Of a stretch of DNA of 64,000 nucleotides, positions 45,627 through 54,623 are shown piece by piece. The stretch comes from Sipunculus nudus (Eukaryota > Annelida > Sipuncula > Golfingiida > Sipunculidae). The position numbers and the translations under genes are program-made. Within the stretch, counting starts at the first letter, position 1. The number at the start of each line of letters is the position of its first letter. The stretch lies in contig JAPPUL010000082.1 of the NCBI GenBank assembly GCA_026874595.1, positions 1,056,001-1,120,000 of the forward strand, written 5' to 3'. A model generated the notes under the pieces. The model worked only from the letters and a program-made list of their open reading frames with translations. It was not told the DNA's origin and ran no database searches.

Positions 45627-46574
45627 TTACATAAACTCAAAGCCTGAAACGCCTTTTAGTAAATCTATATTTTCTCTATACTTTTTCGAATTAGTCTTAA
45701 GTAAGTTAAGCTCCTCAGAGCTTAGTTTAAGCTCAATTATCTTTTCAATCCCATTTCTACCGAGTATTGCAGGAACCCCAAGTGCACAATCCTTTATTCC
45801 ATATTCGCCATCTAGTATGCATGATGACAAGAATATATTATTTTGTTCACGGATTATTGATTCTACCATTCTACAAACTGCAGCCCCAGGTGCATAATAT
45901 GCACTGCCTTTCTTAAGTAGGGATACTATCTCAGCTCCTCCATTTTGAGCTCGTTTGTTTAATCTATCTATAGTCTCTTTATCGAGTAGTTCGGTTATAG
46001 GTATCCCTCCAACAGTAGTATATCTAGGAAGCGGTATCATCTGATCTCCATGTCCGCCCAGGATCATAGCATTTATATTCTTTACAGATACATTAAGTTC
46101 CATAGCAATAAAGCTTTCAAGTCGAGAGGTGTCAAGTGCTCCCGCCATGCCGATAACTTTATTACGCCCTAAGTTCAACCTCTTGTATGTAAGATAAGTC
46201 ATAATATCAACAGGATTTGATACAACGATTACTAAGGCATCCGGTGCATATTTTGTTATGTTATCCGATATCCCTTTAACTATATCACCATTCACCTTTA
46301 AAAGGTCAAGGCGATCCATATTTGGTTTTCTCGGAAGCCCTGCTGTTACTACGATTATCTCAGAACCTTTAAGTCCCCTGTAATCTGTTGTCCCTTCTAT
46401 TTGTGCATCAAATCCTAAAACAGGTGAGGACTCATACATGTCTAGGGCTATTCCTTCAGGATAATCTTTTATTATGTCAAATAATTTTATATCACCAAGT
46501 TCCATTTGGGCCATATATAGTGCTGTTGTTGCTCCTACATTGCCAGCACCTATTACGCTTATCTTTGTTCTCAC
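45627..46574 (-). CDS. mdh: Malate dehydrogenase
   Basis: This is an LDH-like (type 3) malate dehydrogenase of 315 residues that interconverts malate and oxaloacetate with NAD. GAGNVGATTALYMA binds NAD; GLPRKPNMDRLDL carries the substrate arginine of malate enzymes; GGHGDQMIPL contains the catalytic histidine. Its 3' end has been copied into the tandem duplication (43610-43870), but the full gene looks intact. A GLUG lipoprotein gene follows it. Confidence 0.93.
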   Translation of the reverse strand: MRTKISVIGAGNVGATTALYMAQMELGDIKLFDIIKDYPEGIALDMYESSPVLGFDAQIEGTTDYRGLKGSEIIVVTAGLPRKPNMDRLDLLKVNGDIVKGISDNITKYAPDALVIVVSNPVDIMTYLTYKRLNLGRNKVIGMAGALDTSRLESFIAMELNVSVKNINAMILGGHGDQMIPLPRYTTVGGIPITELLDKETIDRLNKRAQNGGAEIVSLLKKGSAYYAPGAAVCRMVESIIREQNNIFLSSCILDGEYGIKDCALGVPAILGRNGIEKIIELKLSSEELNLLKTNSKKYRENIDLLKGVSGFEFM

Positions 46575-46768
46575 TATACTTCATCCTCCTAACTCTATTG
46601 TTAATTTAAAATATTATATCTTTCCTTTATCCTTATCCCTTACTATCCTTATCCCTTTACTATCTTACAAATCAATATAAATATACTATTTACGTTCTTT
46701 TAGCATATTAAATTATTAAACTAACTTATATATTTTTCTTTAAGACATTTTCAAAAAGTTAGCCTCTT

Positions 46769-46853
46769 GTTATCCTCTTTCAAAAGTTATCCTCTTTCAA
46801 AAGTTATCCTCTTTCAAAAGTTATCCTCTTTCAAAAGTTATCCTCTTTCAAAT
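46769..46853. repeat. 17-bp tandem repeat, five units, at the end of holA
   Basis: GTTATCCTCTTTCAAAA is repeated four times and a fifth copy has one change. The fifth unit overlaps the holA stop (46838-46840), so holA ends in LFERG encoded by the repeat. Confidence 0.9.
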
Positions 46854-47842
46854 AGCATTATATAAAGTTCAACCTTAACAATTGCCTCATCTGTACTAAC
46901 GCTTACTCGTATCTCCTTGTCAAGTTTTGATAGCTCATGAATTAGCATTTCAAGTTTAGTGTATTCAAATATTAAAGCCTGCTTTAACGCTTGTTGAAGT
47001 ACAAATGGATGAAGTTTTGTCTTTTCTACTATCTCTTTAAACGATAAATCACTATTATTATAGCATTTTGCTGTCCAGACAAGCTTAAGTTGTCTATATA
47101 TCATTGTTAATATGTATATTAAGCTATTTTTTTCCTTTAATAACTCATCTAAAAGCCTTAGTGATTTTAATACGTCTTCCTCAAATAAGCTGTTTGTAAA
47201 GCTAAATATGTTTCTTGTAGCTGAACTCTCAGGCGACATTAGACTCTTTACATCAGAAAGTGTTAACTCCTTTTTCCCTTCTCCTTTCCCTTCTCCTTTC
47301 CCTTCTCCTTCAGCATACCCTTTAAGACGCTCTACTAAAGAGTTTAAATTCGATTCGCTATTATATATCCTCTCTACTATGTAATCTATTATCGAATCTT
47401 TATTCTCGTTACTTATTAGCTCTTTAAGCTCGCTTTCTAAATAGCTTTTTGCTTGCTTTATGCTTCTCTCTTTATACTCCTCTATCTTCCCATACTTTTT
47501 AATCGCATCAACCAACTTCTTATTAATTTCCTTTAAACTCTTATCTGATACCAGTATCAAAATTACAAAAGATGAATCTATACTTTTATCTTGTTTATCC
47601 TGTTCTTCAAGATAGCATAAAAGCTCTTTGCTATATTCTATCTCAAATATTGTTATAACCTTTTTATTGCCGAATATGGGATAGGTATTACATTCGCTTA
47701 ATATCTCTTCTATTGAATGCTCGCTTAGAAAAAAGTTTAATACATTTGCATTTGTAGCAAAATCTTTATATACTTCCTCCTTTATCTTTTCAATACGACG
47801 CTTTATTTTATCCTTGTCCCGTCCAACTAATAAATAGTTCAT
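46838..47842 (-). CDS. holA: DNA polymerase III delta subunit HolA
   Basis: HolA opens the sliding clamp for the clamp loader. The N-terminal domain (MNYLLVGRDKDKIKRRIEKIKEE), the region LSEHSIEEILSECNTYPIFGNKKVI, and ARNIFSFTNSLFEEDVLKSLRLLDELL in the C-terminal half fit the delta family. Its length of 334 is usual. A Glu/Gly/Lys repeat (GEGKGEGKGEGKK, about 180-192) from 12-bp repeats forms an unusual low-complexity insert. It overlaps pgeF by four bases (ATGA). Confidence 0.82.
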   Translation of the reverse strand: MNYLLVGRDKDKIKRRIEKIKEEVYKDFATNANVLNFFLSEHSIEEILSECNTYPIFGNKKVITIFEIEYSKELLCYLEEQDKQDKSIDSSFVILILVSDKSLKEINKKLVDAIKKYGKIEEYKERSIKQAKSYLESELKELISNENKDSIIDYIVERIYNSESNLNSLVERLKGYAEGEGKGEGKGEGKKELTLSDVKSLMSPESSATRNIFSFTNSLFEEDVLKSLRLLDELLKEKNSLIYILTMIYRQLKLVWTAKCYNNSDLSFKEIVEKTKLHPFVLQQALKQALIFEYTKLEMLIHELSKLDKEIRVSVSTDEAIVKVELYIMLFERG

Positions 47843-48624
47843 AACGAGTCCCTTATCCCTATAAAGGACAGCATCCGCCCGACTCTTTGTTTTAACTTAT
47901 TCTCTTTTCTGTGACTGTAATATAAATCGTTATGGCAATAAGTGCACATGTAGGAGTCCTCCAGTATGTTATTTTTTAATATTCCTTCTTCAAGTAGCTG
48001 AGCTTTGTTCTCTTTTAGAAGATCTAGATATAGTTTCCCGTCTTTTTCCACCGTTGACTTGCCAAATACTTCCTTAAACTCTTTTGAAACCTCATAACAA
48101 CATACTCCTATCCCAGGTCCAAATGAGATTAGTATATCTTTGGCTTTTGAACCGTAAGTCTTTTTTAGCGTTCTTAGCGTATTTATTACTATTTGTTTTT
48201 GTGTTCCTCGCCAGCCTGCGTGAATTATGCCTATACAATTATTTTTTATGTCATATAAAAATATCGGATAGCAATCAGCTGTAAATATGCACAGTAAGAC
48301 CCCTTTTAGATTTGTTATAATTGCGTCGTGGGTTATATTTGTAGGCGGCTCTGAAGGATTATCGTAGGCACTGCTTCTTTCTATACCATTTCTACCAAGA
48401 AAGACATTATTTAAAGTAGTATTTACCACCAGTACGTTCTTCGAATGAGTTTGTTTTATAAAGACAGAGTTTTTGATGGGAAAACCTAGAGCATTTAATA
48501 AAGAGTTTTTATTTTCGTAATGACTAGGATTCTTATTGCCTAAATCAAAGTCTTCATTATCATGCTTTCGTAGGGATGTTCCGGCTACAATTAGGCTATC
48601 TTGAATTTTGTTTTTTATATACAT
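47839..48624 (-). CDS. pgeF: Purine nucleoside phosphorylase PgeF (multicopper-oxidase-like, YfiH family)
   Basis: YfiH/PgeF proteins remove misincorporated serine from UDP-MurNAc in peptidoglycan synthesis or act on purine nucleosides. The zinc ligands are the histidine in KQTHSKNV, the cysteine in TADCYPIFLYD and the histidine in IHAGWRGT; SFGPGIGVCCYEVS and CHNDLYYSHRKEN follow. Length (261) fits. It overlaps holA by four bases, so the two are translated together. Confidence 0.88.
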   Translation of the reverse strand: MYIKNKIQDSLIVAGTSLRKHDNEDFDLGNKNPSHYENKNSLLNALGFPIKNSVFIKQTHSKNVLVVNTTLNNVFLGRNGIERSSAYDNPSEPPTNITHDAIITNLKGVLLCIFTADCYPIFLYDIKNNCIGIIHAGWRGTQKQIVINTLRTLKKTYGSKAKDILISFGPGIGVCCYEVSKEFKEVFGKSTVEKDGKLYLDLLKENKAQLLEEGILKNNILEDSYMCTYCHNDLYYSHRKENKLKQRVGRMLSFIGIRDSL

Positions 48625-48710
48625 TTACAGGTTATTCGTTTATTTTTATGTTCTTCCTAATTTACAATATAAAAAGGTATATGTATATTTTTTAATATTC
48701 AAGTCCCTTG

Positions 48711-48739
48711 TTGACATTTATCTTATCAATAATTATATT
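48711..48739 (+). promoter_or_regulatory. Consensus sigma-70 promoter for the tRNA genes
   Basis: TTGACA (48711-48716) and TATATT (48734-48739) are separated by exactly 17 bases. The expected start is near 48746, about 13 bases before tRNA-Thr. This is the best consensus promoter I found in the window. Confidence 0.85.
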
Positions 48740-48758
48740 ATTTTTTTTGTATGAGTAT

Positions 48759-48831
48759 GCCGGCGTAGCTCAATTGGTAGAGCAAGTGACTTGTAATTAC
48801 TAGGTTGAGGGTTCGATTCCTTTCGCCGGCT
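48759..48831 (+). tRNA. tRNA-Thr (anticodon TGT)
   Basis: All arms fold: acceptor GCCGGCG/CGCCGGC, D arm GCTC/GAGC, anticodon arm AGTGA/TTACT with loop CTTGTAA, and T arm GAGGG/CCTTT with two G-U pairs. The discriminator is T and no CCA is encoded. A consensus promoter lies directly upstream. Confidence 0.93.
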
Positions 48832-49008
48832 TATTTTAGTGTTTGGGCTTTTTATGGGATAGTTTTGCACGGGAATTCTTTAAAGTAATAAGGTCTTCTT
48901 TAGTTTAGTAAGTGTGCCTTAAATAAGGAGCTGTTCTTAGTTTAAGGGTATAGTTTAAGTATATTACTAAATAACGCTTGTCCTTACAAAGTAAATATTT
49001 GTTATAAA

Positions 49009-49090
49009 GGGGAGATGCCCGAGTGGTTAAAGGGGGCAGACTGTAAATCTGTTGGCTATGCCTTCGTAGGTTCAAATCCTGCTCTCCCCA
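49009..49090 (+). tRNA. tRNA-Tyr (anticodon GTA)
   Basis: Acceptor GGGGAGA/TCTCCCC, anticodon loop CTGTAAA and a long variable arm, as expected of a class II tRNA. The discriminator is A and no CCA is encoded. It lies 177 bases after tRNA-Thr; a shared transcript is plausible. Confidence 0.93.
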
Positions 49091-49106
49091 AATACTTAGA
49101 GCTTTC

Positions 49107-49553
49107 ATGTTTAGAAGTATAATATTAATTCTTTGTATAGTTTTTTTAATATCTTGTGGTAGGACCTATAGTCCTGCCCTATATCCTGTATCAATTAGTA
49201 GAACAATAAAGTTTTTTGCAAAGACATTCAATAATATTGGGCATAAAGAGTCTTTTACCCAGCTTGAAGATATATTGCTTGCTGAGGCTCTTGGCGAGTT
49301 TAAAAAGTTAGAAGAGGTGCTTTACGAAGAAAAGCCTTCCCCTCTTCTTAAGCGGCAAAGAAAGGCATATATTGATTATGCTAAGGAACTTAGTATAGAA
49401 ATCACCAAAATAGAGCAAAAGTCAAATATTGAGGCTTTAGTTTATGTACTTTTTTTTAATAAGAAGACGTTAGAAGAAGAAAAGAAAGTGCTTAGGATGC
49501 AAATAGACGATAGAATGTGGAAAATAAGTAAGATATCAAATTATTCTGATTAA
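49107..49553 (+). CDS. Small lipoprotein of unknown function
   Basis: A short signal peptide ends in the lipobox LISC-G, so the 148-residue precursor should be a lipoprotein. The mature part is mainly helical and charged (LAEALGEFKKLEEVL; KKTLEEEKKVLRM). I do not recognise a family. Only 16 bases separate it from tRNA-Tyr, and uppP starts 18 bases after its stop. Confidence 0.7.
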   Translation: MFRSIILILCIVFLISCGRTYSPALYPVSISRTIKFFAKTFNNIGHKESFTQLEDILLAEALGEFKKLEEVLYEEKPSPLLKRQRKAYIDYAKELSIEITKIEQKSNIEALVYVLFFNKKTLEEEKKVLRMQIDDRMWKISKISNYSD

Positions 49554-49571
49554 ATTAAGGTATTTTTATAG

Positions 49572-50417
49572 TTGGACGAAGTAACGTTTTCGATATTCTT
49601 GAGTATAGTGCAGGGCATAACGGAATTTTTACCGATAAGCAGTTCAGGACATTTGGTATTATTTGAAAACCTACTCCCTTTTAAATCTCCAAATCAAAAT
49701 AGCCATTTACTTAACGTGGTTCTCCATTTTGGTACAATGTTTGCGACAGTTATAGTATTTAGGGCTGATATATATAATATTCTAAGAGCCCCCTTTATAT
49801 GGTATAAGCAAAGAAATGAAGCGGGTAAGAATATGTTTAACGAGGGACAGGAGCATTCAGAAGGGATGTGGTGGGTAGTGGTAATTGTTGTAGGCAGTAT
49901 CCCAACGGGGCTTATCGGATTTTTTTTAAGGGATTATTTTATGATACTTGGGCATGATAATTTATTTTATGTTGGGATTATGTTTTTTATTACGGGGATA
50001 TTTTTGTATGCGACAAAATATACAGATAATCTGTTTCCAGAAGGGAGTAGGAGTCGTCTAAGGTTGAGGGAAGCGTTTTTAATAGGAGTGATGCAGGGCT
50101 TATCGATAGCACCGGGGATATCGCGGTCTGGAATAACAATATCGACGGGACTTTTAGTTGGGCTTAAACGCGAAACTATGATAAAATATTCCTTTCTACT
50201 TTCACTCCCGGCAATATTTGTAGCAACACTTTATGAGAGTCTAAAGTTTGGGTTTGAAGATATAAACATATTGTCTTTGGGAGTTGGCTTTATGGGAGCG
50301 TTTATATTTGGGTATCTTTCTCTAAAGCTCTTAATAAGGTTTGTAAGAGGTGGCAAACTAAGCTCTTTTGCCTATTATTGTTTCTTTATAGGTTTTTTGC
50401 TAATAATTTTGGTTTAA
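49572..50417 (+). CDS. uppP: Undecaprenyl-diphosphatase UppP (BacA)
   Basis: UppP recycles undecaprenyl pyrophosphate for peptidoglycan and LPS synthesis and can confer bacitracin tolerance. The first motif is GITEFLPISSSGHLVL (15-30) and the second PGISRSGITISTGLLVG; together they form the active site. It has about eight membrane helices and 281 residues, as usual. The start is TTG. A charged hydrophilic loop (about 75-95) is longer than in E. coli. Confidence 0.94.
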   Translation: MDEVTFSIFLSIVQGITEFLPISSSGHLVLFENLLPFKSPNQNSHLLNVVLHFGTMFATVIVFRADIYNILRAPFIWYKQRNEAGKNMFNEGQEHSEGMWWVVVIVVGSIPTGLIGFFLRDYFMILGHDNLFYVGIMFFITGIFLYATKYTDNLFPEGSRSRLRLREAFLIGVMQGLSIAPGISRSGITISTGLLVGLKRETMIKYSFLLSLPAIFVATLYESLKFGFEDINILSLGVGFMGAFIFGYLSLKLLIRFVRGGKLSSFAYYCFFIGFLLIILV

Positions 50418-50455
50418 TAAATTCTTAAGAAATCAAAACCGATTTAATACAATTA

Positions 50456-50542
50456 TATTGCACAAAATGATATTGCACAAAATGATATTGCACAAAATGA
50501 TATTATAAAAATGATATTGTAAAAATGATATTGTAAAAAACG
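50456..50542. repeat. 14-15-bp tandem repeat before ftsK
   Basis: TATTGCACAAAATGA occurs three times, followed by shorter variants (TATTATAAAAATGA, TATTGTAAAAATGA and a last partial). The array fills most of the space between uppP and ftsK. Confidence 0.9.
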
Positions 50543-50586
50543 AATACCAATTAAAAGAATTCAAATCTAATCTGATAAAACCAAGG

Positions 50587-53583
50587 ATGGGATATAGAGT
50601 AGAAACTATTATGAATAAAGAGAAATGGATTTTCTTCATATACACGATATTGTATTTATCTTTTAGCCTGGGGCTTTTATCATACAGTCCTTATTTCTTT
50701 TCCAAAACAGGTTTAAGTGGGGAACTATTGTTAGAGGACATGGGGAGTGTGCAATTACTAGAGTTTGCGTATGCGCTTCCTGGGTTATCACTTATAATGT
50801 TTGGGTACGGGTCGTATTTTCTAATATTGATAGGTCTTTATGCGTACTTATTATTCTTTCCGAAGTTAAAGCCGTCTAATTTTGCAAGTAAAGTATTTGG
50901 GCTTATTATGCTATTATTTAGCTTTTCGTATTTAATAAGTTTTGTAAGTGGCGATACAAGTTTTTGGGGTGGGGGGATAATATTTGGATTTATATCACAT
51001 GTAATAAACATAATATTTGGGATATTTGGGGAGTTAATATTTTTGTTAATGCTTGTGTGGGTGGGGATGATGTTGTTTTTTGAAAGGAGTATAAGAGAAC
51101 AAATAAGAAGCTATAAAGGAGTATTAAAGCTCAAAAGGGTAAATGTATTTAACAAGTTATTTTCGTTAATCGTTAAGTTGTTAAACATTGATTATGCAAA
51201 GGGAAAGAAGAATATTTTTACTAGAGCAGCTAATGGGATAAAGGGGATAAATGTAAGGGCTGGGAAGATTAAACTAGGCAAGAGAGTGGAGGTTAAAAAG
51301 AGCAAGCCGCCGTTTATAAGTAAGGTTTTTATAGGTGGTGGTGGCATGGGAGAGGATGTAGGTTATAGAGAGGGCGGATTTGCAAAAGATTATATATATA
51401 TTGCAAAAGATTTTGTAAAGAGGTTAGAAACGGGACCTAGTGTAGCACGTGAAGATATTCTGGGTGCAGATGATTTTAAGAAGATAATTTGTGAGCTTAC
51501 AACTTATGAGAGTGATGACGTAGGTTTAGAAGTAAAAGGTTTAGAAGAAAGAGGTTTAGAAGATGAAGTTTTAGAGGTAGAAGGTTTTGGAGAGCTTGAG
51601 CGTGGGGGGTATATTTATGAAGCTGAGGGTATAAAAAGTGCTGAAGGTATAAAAGATGAAAATGTTTTGGGGACAATTTCTTCTGATATAGAGCTTGAAG
51701 GTGGAGTAGGAGAAGGTGGAGTAGAAAATGAAGGGAGAATAGTATCAGTTTTATACCAGAGGGTAGAAGATGCTAAATTAGCCGAGAGTAAAGATAGTGT
51801 TGAGGGTCGAGGTTTTATATTAGTAAAAGCTAATACTGCTGTTGATGTTGGTACTGAAGGTTTAACGAGTTACAAGCCAAATGGAGAGTATAATGGGGGA
51901 ATAGGGGATTGCAAGTCGCTAGTAGTTTTAGGCTCTTCGGAGCTTGAGTTATTTGGGAGAGGAAGAGATATAGAAGAGGGAGGGGAGAGGGAGGCTGGGG
52001 AAGAGGCTGGGGGTGGAGATAAAGAGATAGAAGGAGTAGTTAGTGCTACAAGCGTATTAGATAATGGATTTAGAATAGGGTATGACAATGTTATAGGTTT
52101 TCGCGGGAGAGGAGTTAATTTATTTGAGGGTGATGAGGGGTTTATAGAATCTGTAAGTCATGAGAAATCGTTGTCAGTATCAGAATCTGATAATGTAGAA
52201 GGAGAAGCACAAGGGGATAGTATAGAGGGGGAGGTAATAAAGAAGCTTGAGAGTACACTTAATGATTTTGGGATTAGCGCAAAGGTGGTGGGGATATCCC
52301 GTGGTCCGGTAATAACTCGTTATGAGATACAGCCGTCAGCAGGGACTCGTTTAAGCAAGATATCCAACATACAAGATAACATAGCCTTAACACTAGCGTC
52401 ATTGCGAATAAGAGTACTTGCACCGATACCCGGCAAATCACTTGTAGGAATAGAGGTACCAAATGAAATACGAAAGAAGGTATATTTTGGAGATTTAGTA
52501 TGTGCCAGTAGTTTTGAAGAAAGTGATGCAAAATTACCGATAGCGCTTGGGAAGGGGATAGAGGGGGATGTAGTAGTAGCGGACTTGGCAAGCATGCCCC
52601 ATTTACTTATAGCGGGAGCAACGGGGTCGGGCAAGAGTGTATTTGTAAATACACTAATATGTAGTTTGTTGTATGCAACGGGACCTAAGCGTGCAAGATT
52701 TCTTTTGATAGATCCAAAGAGGGTAGAACTTAATATATATAACAATCTACCAAATCTAATAGCGCCGGTAATAACACATCCCAAAAAAGCGTTAGTGGCA
52801 CTTAGCTGGGTAGTGGATGAGATGGAGAGGCGATATGGTTTACTTGAAAAGTATGGAGTACGAGATATAAGTAGTTTTAATGAGAAAGTGGTATCTATGC
52901 GCAAGTCTGGCTATGTTACTGACAGTCCGTTTGAATATATAGTAGTAATAATAGATGAGTTTGCGGATTTAATGATGACATCGGGTAAGGAGGTAGAATT
53001 AAAGATATCGCGACTTGCAGCAATGTCCCGAGCAGTTGGGATACATCTTGTTGTTGCAACACAAAGACCGTCAGTAGATGTAATAACAGGGCTAATAAAG
53101 GCAAACTTCCCAGCACGTATCGCCTTTCAAGTATCAAGCAAGACAGAATCTCGTATAATATTGGATACTAATGGTGCAGAAAAGCTTTTAGGTAAGGGTG
53201 ATTTACTCTTCCTTGCACCTGGATTTAGCGGAACTATAAGAATACAGGGGGCATTTTTGCAAGAGAAAGAAATATTAAATTTTATATCTAATATAGATGG
53301 GGCAACAAATTATATTGAAGAGCTTGAAAATATAATTATAAACGAAGAAGAAGAAGGAGCATCTTTAGCTAGTGGCACAGGTGAATTTGGGATAAAGGAT
53401 GAACCACTTTATATAGAGGCGGTAGAGATAGTAAAGTTTGAGAGGAAAGCCTCAGCCTCATACCTACAAAGAAAAATGCGAATAGGATATAACAGAGCAG
53501 CCCGTATAATCGAGCTTATGGAGGCTGAGGGAATAGTTGGCACTCAAAAGGATGGAAGCAAGGTTCGAGAGGTTTTGATTTAG
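50587..53583 (+). CDS. ftsK: DNA translocase FtsK/SpoIIIE
   Basis: FtsK pumps chromosome ends through the division septum. Four N-terminal membrane helices (about 12-35, 70-95, 105-125 and 130-160) are followed by a Glu/Gly/Val-rich linker (about 230-530) with many short repeats (EGLEDEVLEVEG type), then the motor: Walker A GATGSGKS (677-684), LLIDPKRVEL, Walker B VVIIDEFADLM, and TQRPSVDVITG. A winged-helix gamma domain (RKMRIGYNRAARIIELMEAEGIV) ends the protein. The length of 998 is within the FtsK range. The start could also be the ATG at 50611. Its stop abuts the convergent methyltransferase stop without a gap. Confidence 0.92.
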   Translation: MGYRVETIMNKEKWIFFIYTILYLSFSLGLLSYSPYFFSKTGLSGELLLEDMGSVQLLEFAYALPGLSLIMFGYGSYFLILIGLYAYLLFFPKLKPSNFASKVFGLIMLLFSFSYLISFVSGDTSFWGGGIIFGFISHVINIIFGIFGELIFLLMLVWVGMMLFFERSIREQIRSYKGVLKLKRVNVFNKLFSLIVKLLNIDYAKGKKNIFTRAANGIKGINVRAGKIKLGKRVEVKKSKPPFISKVFIGGGGMGEDVGYREGGFAKDYIYIAKDFVKRLETGPSVAREDILGADDFKKIICELTTYESDDVGLEVKGLEERGLEDEVLEVEGFGELERGGYIYEAEGIKSAEGIKDENVLGTISSDIELEGGVGEGGVENEGRIVSVLYQRVEDAKLAESKDSVEGRGFILVKANTAVDVGTEGLTSYKPNGEYNGGIGDCKSLVVLGSSELELFGRGRDIEEGGEREAGEEAGGGDKEIEGVVSATSVLDNGFRIGYDNVIGFRGRGVNLFEGDEGFIESVSHEKSLSVSESDNVEGEAQGDSIEGEVIKKLESTLNDFGISAKVVGISRGPVITRYEIQPSAGTRLSKISNIQDNIALTLASLRIRVLAPIPGKSLVGIEVPNEIRKKVYFGDLVCASSFEESDAKLPIALGKGIEGDVVVADLASMPHLLIAGATGSGKSVFVNTLICSLLYATGPKRARFLLIDPKRVELNIYNNLPNLIAPVITHPKKALVALSWVVDEMERRYGLLEKYGVRDISSFNEKVVSMRKSGYVTDSPFEYIVVIIDEFADLMMTSGKEVELKISRLAAMSRAVGIHLVVATQRPSVDVITGLIKANFPARIAFQVSSKTESRIILDTNGAEKLLGKGDLLFLAPGFSGTIRIQGAFLQEKEILNFISNIDGATNYIEELENIIINEEEEGASLASGTGEFGIKDEPLYIEAVEIVKFERKASASYLQRKMRIGYNRAARIIELMEAEGIVGTQKDGSKVREVLI

Positions 53584-54162
53584 CTAGTGAATAGCATTTG
53601 CTATTATAGCATAATTTGATTTATTAATGGTTAGCATTTTGTTAATTTCAAAGTTGTTATCTTTAAGTTCTTTAATAATAGTATCCTCGCCAATCCTATG
53701 GTCTTTTGGAGGACCCATATCCTCCGTTTTAACTATCCATTCAAGTAATATTATAAGACCATTTTGTTTAAGAACTCGCTTTGTTTCTTTTATAACTGAA
53801 TTTATATCTTCAATCTCATGTATAACAAAAGCTATCAAAACAAAATCCAAAAGCTTGTCTTTTAGTGGCAGGACAACTTGTTTAGTACTATTTTCAAGCA
53901 GTATAGGCACAACATTCGGTCTTTCTATCTTCATTCTAAGGTATGTTAGCATCTCCTTTTGAATATCAAATGCGTATATTTTGCCCTTTGCTCCTAATAT
54001 ATCTGCAGCCGCAATGGTAAAAAACCCTGTCCCACAGCCTAAATCAGCACCAACTAATCCCTCATCAAGGCCAAGCGATAATAAAGTTTCTCGGGGCTTT
54101 AATAACTCATATCTTTCTTTTGTCTCTAGTTTCTGGTACTTCTTAGGATCAAATAGCTTCAT
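53584..54162 (-). CDS. SAM-dependent methyltransferase (UbiE/class I type)
   Basis: The class I fold is shown by the SAM loop VGADLGCGTGFFT, the acidic strand IYAFDIQKEML, and the motif LLDFVLIAFVIHEI followed by IKETKRVLKQNGLIILLEW. It is 192 residues long. The UbiE-like pattern could mean a small-molecule or quinone methyltransferase, but the substrate cannot be read from sequence. It follows hisI by 23 bases in a minus-strand run. Confidence 0.8.
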   Translation of the reverse strand: MKLFDPKKYQKLETKERYELLKPRETLLSLGLDEGLVGADLGCGTGFFTIAAADILGAKGKIYAFDIQKEMLTYLRMKIERPNVVPILLENSTKQVVLPLKDKLLDFVLIAFVIHEIEDINSVIKETKRVLKQNGLIILLEWIVKTEDMGPPKDHRIGEDTIIKELKDNNFEINKMLTINKSNYAIIANAIH

Positions 54163-54185
54163 ATACTCTCTTACTTATTATCCTC

Positions 54186-54575
54186 TTATTTGTATACTTC
54201 ATCAGGATTAAATACTACCTCCCCTACATTCATTAGCTTATCATGTGTTTCATTAAGCTCTTGGTAAAAGCAACTTCTGTAACCCTTATGACATGCCCCG
54301 CCTACTTGTTCTACGCGTATTAATAGGGTGTCATTGTCACAATCAAATAATATCTTTTTTACTTTTTGTACATTATTTGATTTTTCTCCCTTCTTCCATA
54401 TTTGTTTTTTCTTTCGACTGTAAAAATGTACTTGCCCAAAATATAATGTCTTCTCGTAGGACTCCTTACTCATATACCCAAGCATTAATACTTCGTTTGT
54501 TTTTGAGTCCTGGATTATGGTAGGCACTAGCTTACTTTTTTCAAAATCCGGATATATTACTTGTTCTTTTTCCAT
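54186..54575 (-). CDS. hisI: Phosphoribosyl-AMP cyclohydrolase HisI
   Basis: HisI hydrolyses PR-AMP, the third step of histidine synthesis. It is the short, monofunctional form (129 residues) with no HisE fused. VLMLGYMSKESYEKTL, YFGQVHFYSRKKKQIWKKGE, FDCDNDTLLIRVEQVGGACHKGYRSCF contain the metal and zinc ligands (split here for length). It sits apart from the hisB-H-A-F operon at 0.2-2.9 kb, among envelope genes. Confidence 0.93.
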   Translation of the reverse strand: MEKEQVIYPDFEKSKLVPTIIQDSKTNEVLMLGYMSKESYEKTLYFGQVHFYSRKKKQIWKKGEKSNNVQKVKKILFDCDNDTLLIRVEQVGGACHKGYRSCFYQELNETHDKLMNVGEVVFNPDEVYK

Positions 54576-54623
54576 ACTTTATTTTAACATATAATTATTT
54601 ATAACTTCTTATTTACTTATTTA

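Larger units (their letters stand above)
41868..45887. repeat. 2-kb tandem duplication of a GLUG lipoprotein gene and the mdh 3' end
   Basis: 41868-43870 and 43871-45887 are direct copies. Each holds, on the minus strand, the end of mdh, a nearly identical spacer, and a GLUG lipoprotein gene. The junction at 43870/43871 joins the mdh sequence CTGCAGCCCC to ACAAGCGTTG, the sequence that follows the lipoprotein stop at 41868-41877 (ACAAGCATTG). The two copies differ by base changes, in-frame indels, a repeat expansion and a linker loss. Confidence 0.9.

Noticed and set aside
48978-49008. Separate promoter for tRNA-Tyr (TTGTCC...TATAAA)
   Set aside because: The -10-like box ends at the base before the tRNA, so transcription would start inside it. 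Transcription from the tRNA-Thr promoter is more likely.
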